From positions 1 through 24,806 of the forward strand of contig JACGCK010000427.1 in NCBI GenBank assembly GCA_014925825.1: a DNA stretch of 24,806 nt, in the 5' to 3' direction. The translations under genes were made by a program, and so were the position numbers. Every line of letters begins with the position of its first letter. Position 1 is the stretch's first letter. Below the pieces are notes generated by a model. That model worked only from the letters and a program-made list of their open reading frames with translations, had not been told where the DNA came from and did not search any database. This stretch comes from Pholiota molesta (taxonomy: Eukaryota > Basidiomycota > Agaricomycetes > Agaricales > Strophariaceae). Below are positions 10,789 through 20,133 of this stretch, piece after piece.

Positions 10789-10802
10789 CTAGAATTTTTC
10801 CG
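10789..10802 (+). repeat. 14-bp direct repeat, copy 1
   Basis: CTAGAATTTTTCCG occurs here and again at 11649-11662, followed in both places by a G-rich run. It could be chance or a worn repeat. No longer match was seen by eye. Confidence 0.4.
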
Positions 10803-11273
10803 CAGGGGCAGCCGATGAATGCAAATGCAGGGACTCATCGAGAAAAATGCCCCGTGCCAATGTAGCATGTATAGGCATGCTGCAGACGGTAGAAGATGCG
10901 CTAGCCATATAAGTGACACCACCCAGAAAGAATCAAGAGAGACCGGGGACCAGGAGTTAACTTACTCTGGGAATGCAACAAATTGGCGAATGGCGATAAC
11001 TGATCACGGAAAAAAGAAAGCACATCTGAATCACCTAGACGTCAAGGGGTTCTGAGGGTGGGGTCATCTTATGAAGATTTCCTACCTTGAGTAGCAGAAT
11101 CAGACACCATCGGACTCGGGTAATAGAAGGGCGAAATGAGGCAGGTAGTGTCATAGGCGTGATGGCAGTGGTGGGGAGGAAGAGAGGCGGTCTCCAAGCG
11201 GTCTCTGATAGCATGACTGCGGCGCATATCCACCGGCACTAGCCGCACTTATTGATGTACACCGTGAGCCTCG

Positions 11274-11298
11274 CTTACTCTCTTGGAGAGTGAGTAAG
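11274..11298. repeat. Small inverted repeat
   Basis: CTTACTC and GAGTAAG flank a nested ACTCTC-TTG-GAGAGT hairpin. No gene ends beside it, so no terminator role is claimed. Confidence 0.35.
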
Positions 11299-11648
11299 TG
11301 CCAGAAGTGCGAGAACAAGGAATTCTACACGGTGCCAATGAAAGTTGGAGATGACAAGCCAAACAAAACGATTTTTTACATCGGAACCAGGTGAGATCAA
11401 TTTTTTGAAACAAATCCTACAAATACAAAGTAACTAACTTCATGCCATGGTTTACGATCACTTCGTTCAATGATATAACAATCATTCCATTTGTCATAGT
11501 TTACGGTGCTGTTCCCGTCGGCGCTCGGTCTCTTGTTGAGAGTGAAGATGATCGGTGTTTCGGTAGGAATTTTCAAAGCGCCATGAGGCTTTTGAAGGCC
11601 GCTACACTCTATTAATCAATCACTATAAATGGAAACAGTATTCAGGCG

Positions 11649-11662
11649 CTAGAATTTTTCCG
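11649..11662 (+). repeat. 14-bp direct repeat, copy 2
   Basis: Second copy of CTAGAATTTTTCCG, 860 bp from the first. Confidence 0.4.
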
Positions 11663-11787
11663 TGAGGGTGCGTCAAACGTGCTCTTCGCAAGAGAACCAT
11701 ACGCAACCGCGTTACACAGCTCGTCATAACTAGTATAACCTGCGCTTAGCCTAAGATCCTGGATATTTCTTACATATATTTGTTAGT

Positions 11788-11871
11788 GATCCGCTAGCTC
11801 AGAGGTAGAGCGTATGATTCCAGTTCTGCTGGGCTTCCATAAGGTCATCCGTTCAATCCGGGTGTGGATCA
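11788..11871 (+). tRNA. tRNA-Trp (anticodon CCA) with a 12-nt intron
   Basis: The fold is complete. A 7-bp acceptor pairs GATCCGC with GTGGATC (one G-U), with A73 as discriminator. The D arm is GCTC-AGAGGTA-GAGC. The anticodon stem is TATGA/CCATA, with CCA at 11820-11822 and G37 after it. The variable loop is AGGTC, and the T arm is ATCCG-TTCAATC-CGGGT. A 12-nt insertion (11824-11835) sits just after position 37, the standard place for nuclear tRNA introns, and its CTGG can pair with the CCAG of the anticodon loop, as expected of pre-tRNA. The A31-C39 pair at the base of the anticodon loop is a mismatch. The D-arm and T-arm sequences supply the A-box and B-box promoters, and a T5 run follows. 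The D, T and acceptor arms are clear; decoding of UGG follows from the anticodon. Confidence 0.86.
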
Positions 11872-11873
11872 AC

Positions 11874-11878
11874 TTTTT
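11874..11878 (+). terminator. RNA polymerase III T-run after tRNA-Trp
   Basis: TTTTT begins three bases after the tRNA 3' end, the usual pol III stop signal. Confidence 0.7.
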
Positions 11879-12531
11879 CTCTACATTATTGCTTTCCCGA
11901 GGGCATACATATGTCCCCGACCTTCGAAGTTCGTAGTGCTCTTTGAACATGATCAGCCGCTCCGGCATCTTATCTTAGCGCGCATCTCTTACGCGCCGTC
12001 CGACATTGGAGTCGCCGGTCACATGTCACTGACATACAACTGTTGTCTTTGAGATACATTTTGGCTGATACTCCGGGGGAGGCCATCAAACGGACTTGAA
12101 AAAAATCATCATCAAGTAGGGTTCGCACACGTAAATGACGGTCGAGAATGGGGACAAAAATGCACTGGAGTTACAGTAATAGGAACAGATCATTATCTAC
12201 GTTGCATGTCCATCTTGTTCTTGCTGCAAACTGAGCATTGCCCACGGTCATTCCGTACTTAGCCGTGTCCAGACATTGAACTGCGAAGTCCTCAACCAAA
12301 TGGGACTTATTGATGTCAGAGAAATCGGCCTAGGCGAACTATATTCAACGTTTAACGGTATATATATCAGGCGAATGATTGACAATGGTACTCTGCAGTG
12401 CGAATACATAATAACAACGTGGGTATCAAGCTGGGTATAGTCATCTTCAGACGTCAATTAATCGTGCCCTACAAATGGGTCCACAGCAATGTGTCTAAAG
12501 ATGCGAAAACGGGATGAAAGTCAACGGCAAT
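11879..12531. other. Intergenic
   Basis: This lies between the tRNA and the 3' end of the seven-helix membrane protein gene. Frames are short and have no domains. I see no gene. Confidence 0.45.
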
Positions 12532-13533
12532 TTAAGCCTCGTAAGGGGGGGTCAATTGATGCTGTTCCGGGACTCGTCGCTGAATCTCTTCTCGTCGTGG
12601 AACGAGACCTGGTGTGGCCAACAGAGTGACAACCAGAAGCTCTGGGACGGCGACCAAGGGATACCAGAAATGCTCGTTATTTTGCTTTGCAGTGTTTACG
12701 ATGGTTGCTGTGTAAAACAATTCGCGAACGACGAGCAAGAGAGCGCCGGCGGAGAGGATGGTCATAGAATGTCTGGAACCGAACGTTTCGTTATCACGCC
12801 TCTCTCCGGTTGCTAGATGACAGCGTGTGTTAACCACCTGCGGGATTCGATAAACAAATAAAAGAAAATACACTGACTTGAGTGCTCCGCCCGTGCCAAT
12901 ACAACCGTCTGGAAAGCTTGAAGAAGGGTGAGAACCAGGAACAGGATGGTGCTGACTATGTGCTCGATATTGCCAGTGTGCGAGATGGTTCCGTTGCTGG
13001 AAATCTCCTTCGCGGATAAAATTCCTAGAACTACGGCGACAAAAAGCCCAATTCTGAAGAACAGACGATTTTTAGTTAGTCGGACTAGGGGATTGGAGGA
13101 TTGGGGGCGGTTTTGTAGGATCTCACTATGTAAACGATGAGAACACGTGGTGATATGAACGATGGTAATCACTCACAGGTCGAGGACGAGGGTATAAGAG
13201 GAATAGAGCAGACCAAAATATCCAACACCAAACTGCACTTCGTCTGCGATCAGGGCGGCTAGCGACTTGCCCACAGAGTCCATGGAAATGAGGATGGCTC
13301 GCAAAATAAATGCTCCAATACGGACTACGATGCAACGGTGTCAGAAAAACTCGTCGTGTATGATAGCATGACTCACTTGTGCAAAATAAAGCAAGTATGA
13401 TGTGCACATACGTGGGCCGAGCAAAGGATTGCCGAATGTACCATCCAAGAAGCGGGATATAGAGGATGGCAAAGAAAATTGCCGCGGCTTCAGATTCGAA
13501 CCCGAAGGCCTTCGCCAAATTGAAATCCACCAT
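12532..13533 (-). CDS. Seven-helix membrane protein, DUF7702/RTA1-like
   Basis: Four exons (13533-13377, 13324-13177, 13125-12878, 12812-12532) join in phase to 277 residues with introns of 52, 51 and 65 nt. Seven hydrophobic segments are visible, including IFFAILYIPLLGWYI, IGAFILRAIL, FGLLYSSYTLVL, IGLFVAVVLGIL, ILFLVLTLLQAF, SAGALLLVVRELFY and the C-terminal FWYPLVAVPELLVV-TLLATPGLVP. That closing motif and the RIGAFILRA segment are typical of a fungal family of seven-helix proteins of unknown function, annotated DUF7702 and related to RTA1-type proteins. A short polar C-terminal tail follows. I chose the acceptor at 13126, which keeps a loop of about 25 residues between helices 3 and 4; skipping on to 13054 would also stay in phase. 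The last acceptor (TCTAG, 12813) was chosen because the nearer CGCAG breaks the frame. The function is not known. Confidence 0.78.
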
Positions 13534-13628
13534 GATGATGAGTGCAGAATAAGCACAATGAAAACAGAAGAGGAAGCGGCGAAAGGCTGCAGGTGAAGAC
13601 TGACTTCAGAGGAAACATGGATGTTGTA

Positions 13629-13634
13629 CTTATA
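13629..13634 (-). promoter_or_regulatory. TATA box of the membrane protein gene
   Basis: TATAAG on the minus strand, within CACATATAAGTAC, lies 96 nt before the ATG. Confidence 0.45.
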
Positions 13635-14461
13635 TGTGGCGGTTGTTCGAATCATCACGTGTACTTCATTCAAGGTACGAGCGGAAGACTGCCCGGGAAA
13701 GCAGGACCCATAGACGTTACGCGTTACGTGAGATCAAAGATGGAATCGGCAGTGCTGCGTAAAGCGAAGTACATGCAGTGACAAGCAAGCCCTGGCGTTG
13801 ATTCTTGTATATTTTGGCTGCGCATTTGGCGCTCCGCAGTGTAAGGAAATATTGACGGAAAGGCTCAACTCCCGAAGTTCGACGCGGAGGTCGAGGGTAG
13901 GGTAGCCGACTTAGGCGGCCTCTACTCGGCTGTGTCGCCTCTCTCGCCACCACCACCCTTCAAAAGCGTCGACAACACGCACCGGGACGATTCAACCTAT
14001 TAATAGTTTTCGCGTGTCCTATAATTACCAAATAATTACCTCGTATCAAAGAGAGTTTGAACAAGTATAATGTTCAGTGTAGACTACAGCAGGGGCGGTA
14101 CGAGAACCACAGCGATTCATACAACTTTCTACGGTAGTCAAAACAGAGAACTGCGGAATAGCGTAGGTTATGCGATTTCTGTAAAAGTTACTTTGCCGCA
14201 GCACCAACCTTGAGGATGCGACACAAGTAACCACGAGGAAATATGGTGTTCCGCAGCCCTCGAGTCTGAACCCTGCGTTCGCGGCTGAACGGTGGCAAGT
14301 TACGCGATGTCCAAGTGAGGACAGAGAGGACAGAAAAAGGAAGATTTAAAAGTCCAGTAGTAACGAAGAAATCATTCAAACAGTGCTGCAAATTTCCAGG
14401 TATCTCAGTCAAGTGGTAATACAAGGTACGAGTCTGAATATAAGATCATGACTTCTAGATA
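13635..14461. other. Intergenic
   Basis: This is the upstream region of the membrane protein gene and the 3' flank of the beta-glucosidase gene. Frames on both strands are short and unconvincing, and I see no repeat or RNA gene. Confidence 0.45.
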
Positions 14462-17400
14462 TCAAAGCCCGCGCCATTCGAATGCCTGAGGAAGCTCGAA
14501 CGTCGTCTCCAAAGAAAATTTATCACTGGAGGTCCCGACATGAAGCCCATAAAGGCCCTTCTCCACGACCCACGTATCATACAGCTCACTCCAATACGAC
14601 ACCGCGTACTTGTCGAACACGATATCGAGGGTCGCGTCGGTGCCAGGCGCGAGGTCGCGCGCTTTCGCGAAGCCTTTGAGCTGCAGAGGGGGGTGGGTGA
14701 GCTCGGATGTCGACGGGAGGGAGATGTACGCCTGGACGACTTCGGAGCCGATGCGAGCGCCTGTGTTGGACACTTTCACTGAGGCGACGAGATGGAAGTC
14801 GCCATTGGACACAGTAGGCTTAGAGAGTGTGAGGTCGCTCAAGGTAAATGTGGTGTAAGAAAGACCGTGGCTGGATAGATACGAATCAGAAACGCAAATT
14901 GCGGTATAGAGGAATGTTCGATTTACCCAAACGCATAGAGAGGGGCGATGTTGCGATGTTGGTAGTGTTTGTATCCCTATATGAACGTACATTAGCGGCT
15001 GTATTTCACGGCAACGAATACGAACAAAGTAACATACCACATACAAATCCTCGCTATACCGGACCTAACGAGGGCAGAGAAGCGAAACAGAAAACATATC
15101 AGAAAAGCTATTTCATCAGGATAAAATATTCTGCACCTTGCCATCCTCAGAGTGGAAGTGTCCGAATGACGGAATGTCCTCTTCCCGCTTCGGGAAGGTA
15201 AGCGACAGCTTGCCCGAGGGATTGTGTTTTCCGAACAGCACGTCTGCGATGGCATCGCCGGATGCATTCCCAAGGTACCACGCGTGTACGATTGCAGGCA
15301 CCGACTCGTTCCAGGGCATCGTAATCGCGGAACCCTAAGAAAGATTGAGAACGCGTTCAGCCGGGCTCAACACTTCTCACGCAATACATAGCGCGCCGAG
15401 AACAGCGCAATAAAAGTGGGTACACAAAAAGCAACAAAGCAGACAGAAACCCCACACATACCGACTGAGTGACGACCACCGTGCGCGGGTTGGCCGCCGC
15501 GACCCGCGCCACGAGCTCGTCCGAGCGCCCCGGAAGCGCGAGCGTCTTGCGGTCGTAGCCCTCCGTCTCCCACTCGCCATTCAGGCCGACGACAACGATG
15601 ACGGCGTCCGCCTCCCGCGCGAGCTGCACGGCGGTGGCGATGAGCGTCTCGCTGTCCTGCACTTCCACGCCTCCGAGCCGGATGCCGGGGTTGCTGTTGC
15701 AGTGATGGTAATAGAAAGTGGAGCAGGTAAATGGATTTGCGGTTAGGAAGTTATCTTTAAGAAGAGACGATGACGAACCTGTCGAGGACGAATTCATCCT
15801 CATCGCCGTCTGCTGGTCCGCGGACGTTGCAGAACTCAACGAGGATATCATGCTTAACCCCCGCTTTGAGCTCATATCGTCCCAGCTCCTCTTCCGACCC
15901 CGATCCAAAGAAATCTTCTCCACGACGCTGGCGCGTCCAGTTATCAATAACCAGATTACCGTCGACGTAGAGCTACATCCAAACCATGAGCTGGCGCGAA
16001 AAAACACGGAAATATAAGACAAGCCCACCTTCGCCCTCCCAGCGACGATCAGCCCGAACTCGAACGTGCAGTCCCGCTCTCGGGGCTTCAGCTGCCCGCG
16101 GAGCTGGAGCGTCCAGCGCGGCGTGATGCCCGCGGGCGCGGACGTGCTGATGAAGATCCGCGTCTCGTCGATGAGCTGCTCCGCGACGAGCGCGCCGAGC
16201 TCGTAGCCCGTCGCATGCGCATGGCTGTACCACGCGCCCGTCCACCCGCGCCGCCCGTCCGCCGTGAAGATGTCGTAGTCGAGCGACGGCGTCGTCTTCG
16301 TCGCTGCAAGCATCGAATCAGAATTCAGGCGTCTCAGCGAAATTAAATTGGAACGGCACACACCTCGCGCGCCCTCGCAGTACGTGACCTCCGTCCCCGC
16401 CGCCTTCAGCGCGTTCACGATGCCCTCATACGGGCTGACGAAGAAACTCGGCTTCAGCGCGGCGGACCCGCCCCCGCTCAGCACCACCGCCTTCGCATTC
16501 GGGCCGATCACCGCGACTTTTCGTAGCCGCTCCGGCGCGAGCGGCAGCAGCCCGCCCTCGTTTCTGAGCAGCACAATCCCCTCCGCGGCGACCTTTCTCA
16601 ACAGCTCCTTAGACTCCGGAGTGTCGGCGGTACGCTCGAGGCCATCGCCGTCGAGCACCTCTGGGGCGCCGCGCGCGGCCTTCTGCACGAGCTCGAGCAC
16701 GGCGCGCGCGCGCGTTTTGAGCGTGCGCGTGGTGATCTTGCGCGCCTGGAGCGTGCGCGAGACGAGGTCGAGCGAGCGCCATTTGTTGGTGCCTGGCATC
16801 TCGAGGTCGAGCCCCGCGTTGAGCGCGAGGTCGATGCTGTAGACGCCGAACCTGTGTGCGAGGTGTTATGGTCAGCATGTAGTTCATGGAGCGTTCGTTG
16901 TTTTTGGAAGGACGTACCAGTCGCTCATGACCTGCGACACGAGGAGAAGTGAAAAAGTCAGTGGCTACACGTATGTTGATTCAAAATAGACGCGTACCAA
17001 GCCGTCGAAGCCCCATTCGTCTCTGAGCGTTTGTTTGATGAGGAACTGGTTTTCAGACGCATGTGTGCCGTTGACACGGTTATAACTGTACAGGTGGTCA
17101 GTAAAGTAATATTGTCAAGGAAAAAGCAGGGCTCAGCTTACGAAGTCATAAAAGCCCAGGGCTGCGCCAATTTCTGCGCCAGCATGAACGGCATCAAGTA
17201 GATCTCCCTCAGCGCCCGCTGGCTGACGATGCTGTCGTATGCATTGCGGTCGTTCTCTTTATCGTTCGCACTTGGAAACACGAAAGGTTATGAGTGCGTC
17301 GTGCCCAGAGGAACGTCGGTTGAACGAGAACATACACGAAATGTTTGATCGTAGTGCCAACCCCGCCGCTCTGCACGCCGTTCACATACGCGGCGGAGAT

Positions 17401-18128
17401 GATGCCTGAGAGGAACGGGTCTTCGGAAAAGCTTTCGAAGCTCTGCGATTCAGAGAGATTTATATCAGATTTGAAGGTAAAAGCATCGAAAAAGAAATGC
17501 ACCCTGCCGCCGAGAGGATTCTGGTTAAATACAAAAAGTGTAAGTATCGAGACATCATGATAAGGGGTGTGAAAGACGAAGCCACTCACGCGTTGGATGT
17601 TGCACGTCGGCGCCAATATGACCGACGCCGCCCGCAACTTCGCTTCCTCAGCGAGGAGCTTGAGTCCTACTTCCTTCACGAGCTCAGTGTCCCACGTCGC
17701 GCCAATTGCGGTAGAGGACTATGAACGAGCCGCGGAAGAGTGTATTCATAAGCGTGCGCGATTGAGAAGGTTGGCTGGCTTACGGGGAGACATTTCGCGG
17801 GCGTGCCCATGAAGAAGTGGTTGCCACGGATGCCATTCGGCCCGTCGCTGACCTGCAGATGGTGAGGCAATCAGCGTCGTATACGTGTAGGTCAAGATAG
17901 AGGAAAGAGAACGCAGCACAACATAAATAGCGCGATAAGTGGACTGCGATCTGCGTTCCTATATATATATAGGAAGGGCGCTCGTACCTTGATAGCGGGA
18001 ATGCCGAGACGCTCGATCGCGTACGTGTGCCAGAAGCCCACGCCAGCGGTGAGGAGGATGGCGTCTTGGGTGGTAAGTTGGTTGACGACCTCGTCGATGT
18101 CGGCATTGGCGAAATCTGAAGGGGCCAT
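14462..18128 (-). CDS. GH3 beta-glucosidase with PA14 domain, intracellular
   Basis: Sixteen exons join in phase to 855 residues: 18128-17988, 17852-17784, 17718-17590, 17520-17503, 17442-17336, 17270-17142, 17085-16998, 16931-16918, 16851-16364, 16303-16029, 15972-15779, 15693-15462, 15334-15137, 15064-15038, 14976-14927, 14870-14462. The enzyme removes terminal beta-linked glucose from cellobiose and aryl-glucosides. The GH3 N-terminal barrel shows SDGPNGIRG (49-57), SFESFSEDP, IKHF (151-154), SYNRVNGTH and VMSDW with nucleophile D231. The C-terminal sandwich starts near residue 290. A PA14 domain is inserted at about 395-545 (YDIFTADGRRGWTG ... LYVDGNLVIDNW), as in Kluyveromyces marxianus BglI. 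NGEWETEGYDR follows and should hold the acid/base Glu. A fibronectin-III-like domain ends the protein after FGHGLSYTTF. It begins MAPSDFAN with no signal peptide, so it probably acts inside the cell. Exons 4 (18 nt), 8 (14 nt) and 14 (27 nt) are microexons. Confidence 0.95.
16918..16931 (-). other. 14-nt microexon coding the GH3 nucleophile
   Basis: Exon 8 of the beta-glucosidase is GTCATGAGCGACTG, coding VMSD and two bases of Trp232. The flanks are a CGCAG acceptor and a GTACGT donor, with 66-nt introns on both sides. Without it the protein loses D231 and shifts frame. The phase and the invariant GH3 VMSDW motif make the assignment secure. Confidence 0.9.
17961..17971. repeat. Short AT dinucleotide run inside GH3 intron 1
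   Basis: An ATATATATATA run lies within the 135-nt first intron, the longest in this gene. The run is symmetrical with the flanking TTCCT and AGGAA, so it can form a small hairpin. Confidence 0.6.
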
Positions 18129-18254
18129 GTTGAAGTTGTTTCTTTAATTCCCTCTGTAAGCACGAAAACAAATAGAAGCGAATAGAACGGCGTTCAGTAG
18201 TCGTTTCCCGAAACCTAGCAGCCCGTATTCACCTGGTAACAATCTGGGGTAAAC

Positions 18255-18260
18255 GCGGGG
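18255..18260 (+). promoter_or_regulatory. CreA/Cre1-type site 1, GCGGGG
   Basis: It matches the carbon catabolite repressor consensus SYGGRG, 127 nt before the beta-glucosidase ATG and 30 nt downstream of the TATA box. Binding is inferred. Confidence 0.4.
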
Positions 18261-18289
18261 GTGGCAGGACCCTTCACAAACCCCATGGC

Positions 18290-18296
18290 TTTTATA
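18290..18296 (-). promoter_or_regulatory. TATA box of the beta-glucosidase gene
   Basis: TATAAAA on the minus strand, within GTGTATAAAAGCC, lies 162 nt before the ATG. A spliceable leader (donor CAGGTGAAT near 18233, acceptor CTTACAG ending at 18150) lies between, so a 5' UTR intron is possible. Confidence 0.6.
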
Positions 18297-18304
18297 CACA
18301 AATC

Positions 18305-18310
18305 CCCCGC
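18305..18310 (-). promoter_or_regulatory. CreA/Cre1-type site 2, GCGGGG on the minus strand
   Basis: CCCCGC on the plus strand reads GCGGGG on the gene strand and lies just upstream of the TATA box. It is a consensus match only. Confidence 0.42.
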
Positions 18311-18336
18311 CCAAGACTATGATTCTGAATCGGGAT

Positions 18337-18342
18337 CCCCGC
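18337..18342 (-). promoter_or_regulatory. CreA/Cre1-type site 3, GCGGGG on the minus strand
   Basis: This is the third match, 27 nt from site 2 in the same orientation. Closely paired sites are what functional CreA control usually needs in Aspergillus; this is knowledge from another phylum. Confidence 0.42.
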
Positions 18343-20133
18343 ATCACGCAGGCGGATCCGTAACAACCCAAATTTAAGAGCCAAGGGCAGATGACCCGAA
18401 GATTCTCCGGCGCAAATGCAACTCGCAAGCCAATTCGGGGCACCTGATCACCGCTACAGGGCCCATATAGACATGGCTGATAGGAGGACCCCGAAAGTCT
18501 TCGATAATCTGGCCATAGACTGAGGATTTTCAAGCCTTGAACACCGAACATCGTCGAAAAATTCCTGGAGGAAAAGCGTGAGTACCACATAGCGTCCGAT
18601 TTTGTTGCTTCCAACTGGTTTGCTGAAGCTCTACATAGGTTGATTTCGCTAATTTTGAGCTTGTCAAGGGTCTGAGAAGAATCTTAGCTACGTTTCAATA
18701 GTTTGGCCAAAAAACAAACCTACCGAAGGTATGTTTCGATAATTCTCTTAAAATCGAAGAAATCAATCCGGATATCGACCTTCGAGATCCAAAGCATACC
18801 TCTGAATGGACTTTCGGGGTCCTCTGATAGGCTATTGCTGCTAGGATCATGAATGACCTTGGATGACCTTCTAGTACGCGGAACGTGGGACCTGGAAGCC
18901 TGCGTTGGGCGTCCGGGTGGGGGCGTTGGCTGAGGAGCCCGGATGGGGCGTGATAAAGAACCCTGGCGTAGTATCCGAAAAGCGGAAGGGTATTGTTGTT
19001 ATCAGAATCAGATTGAACGCGTCGAAGGTGCTTCAAGGTTCACTGCTATGACGCGAAGACCCGCCAGAAGCGTTGAAAGGGCGAGATAGTGGGGCAGGAT
19101 GCATGGCATGCTGTGGTGGTATGAACGTTTGTAGGCGCGACGATTGTGGTGAAGACGAACCATTGATTGGAGATGAACCTGTTGGACGACGACAACGCGT
19201 TGTTGACGTCGTTCAGCACGTTGACAAGAGCCAAGAATGTGACCCCCGCATGCGCGTTACGCTTGATAGCTCCAGGTCACACTCAGCCTTTCAAGGAAAA
19301 GGGTTTTAGCCGGATCGTCGTCCAACCGAATGTGCACCTGCAGTATGTAACATTTTTGAGAAGTACTTAGTACGATGGGCACTGTGTGTATACTATAGAA
19401 GGATCTGCGAATATGAGTCCCGTCTGCAGATGCATAGGACTTTCCTTTGTGACTTTGTACAGACGGAGTCGAGCAAATAGCAGAGCGCGATGATCGATTT
19501 CGGGATGTCAAGATATAAGGATGGGGTGAAGGTAGGAGAGTTGTGGCAGGCTTAGTAGTTGTCAGTGGATCTGGCGCCCTACCACGGACGCTGCAGACGT
19601 AGGACTGCCGAGTATTCGCTTTTTTCACAGTTTACAGTACATATCTTTCCCTTCACCCAAATTTTGTCTCCGCTTGCTCCCTGATTATACTCTTTCACAA
19701 CTCTTTCACCATTTTTTTTCTTGCTAGTGCTAAACTTACCATATTTCTATCGACGCGCCAGTCACGCTGATTTTGTGTGTTTGGGATTGGTTGTTACAAT
19801 CATTACAGTAGCCCAGTACCATTAATGTTATTCAATCTTCCGTCGATTGTTACACTCTACCCGTCGAGAAAAATGACTTGCATGCTCCGTGTTCAACAGT
19901 TTTTGGATTGCAGAATACTTGGTCGTATTAGTACAGTATGTACATCGGCCCGGTTTTTTCACGTGGGCGCATCGATTGCAGTTTCCCGCTCACCAAACGC
20001 TCACTTTTCTCTGTCCTCGTACTATCTGGAATACTGCGATGGCATCGATAGTAAGTAAATCTGATATCATTCCTCTATCTTATAAACTCATAACATTTAC
20101 AGCGAAAGAACCTGAAACACAACATCCAATCGT
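18343..20133. other. Long gap, no confident gene
   Basis: This holds the far promoter of the beta-glucosidase, several unconvincing minus-strand frames (18144-18614, 18695-19036, 19046-19234) and a C/T-rich stretch at about 19640-20038 that resembles a plus-strand promoter leading to the ATG at 20039 (see findings). The frame at 19046-19234 has a hydrophobic ALVNVLNDVNNAL start and could be a worn piece of a membrane protein gene, but I cannot show it. Confidence 0.4.

Larger units (their letters stand above)
9870..11787. other. Long gene-poor stretch
   Basis: The first 130 nt are the C/T-rich promoter of the acyl-CoA synthetase. The rest has frames on both strands (for example 10327-10782 minus and 10541-10792 plus) that overlap each other and match nothing I know. 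One doubtful spliced minus-strand frame lies at 10835-11214 (see findings). A 14-bp direct repeat and a small hairpin are listed separately. I see no recognisable transposon. Confidence 0.4.

Noticed and set aside
10327..10792. Overlapping frames on both strands near 10.5 kb
   Set aside because: Neither has a recognisable domain, a splice structure or a promoter; the signal-peptide-like start on the minus strand does not begin with ATG.
13054..13125. Treating this segment as part of a longer second intron of the membrane protein gene
   Set aside because: Using the nearer acceptor gives a 51-nt intron like its neighbours and an in-frame polar loop joining helices 3 and 4. The longer intron remains possible but is less typical.
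14871..15136. Reading the 3' part of the beta-glucosidase gene as one continuous exon
   Set aside because: Stops occur in all frames. Only the 27-nt and 50-nt exons at 15038-15064 and 14927-14976 restore RYSEDLYVGYKHYQHRNIAP and FGHGLSYTTF, which fit the GH3 family.
18128..18285. An earlier start for the beta-glucosidase at the ATG reading MGFVKGPATPAF
   Set aside because: It lies about 5 nt from the TATA box, so it would be upstream of the transcript start, and after splicing it is out of frame with MAPSDFAN.
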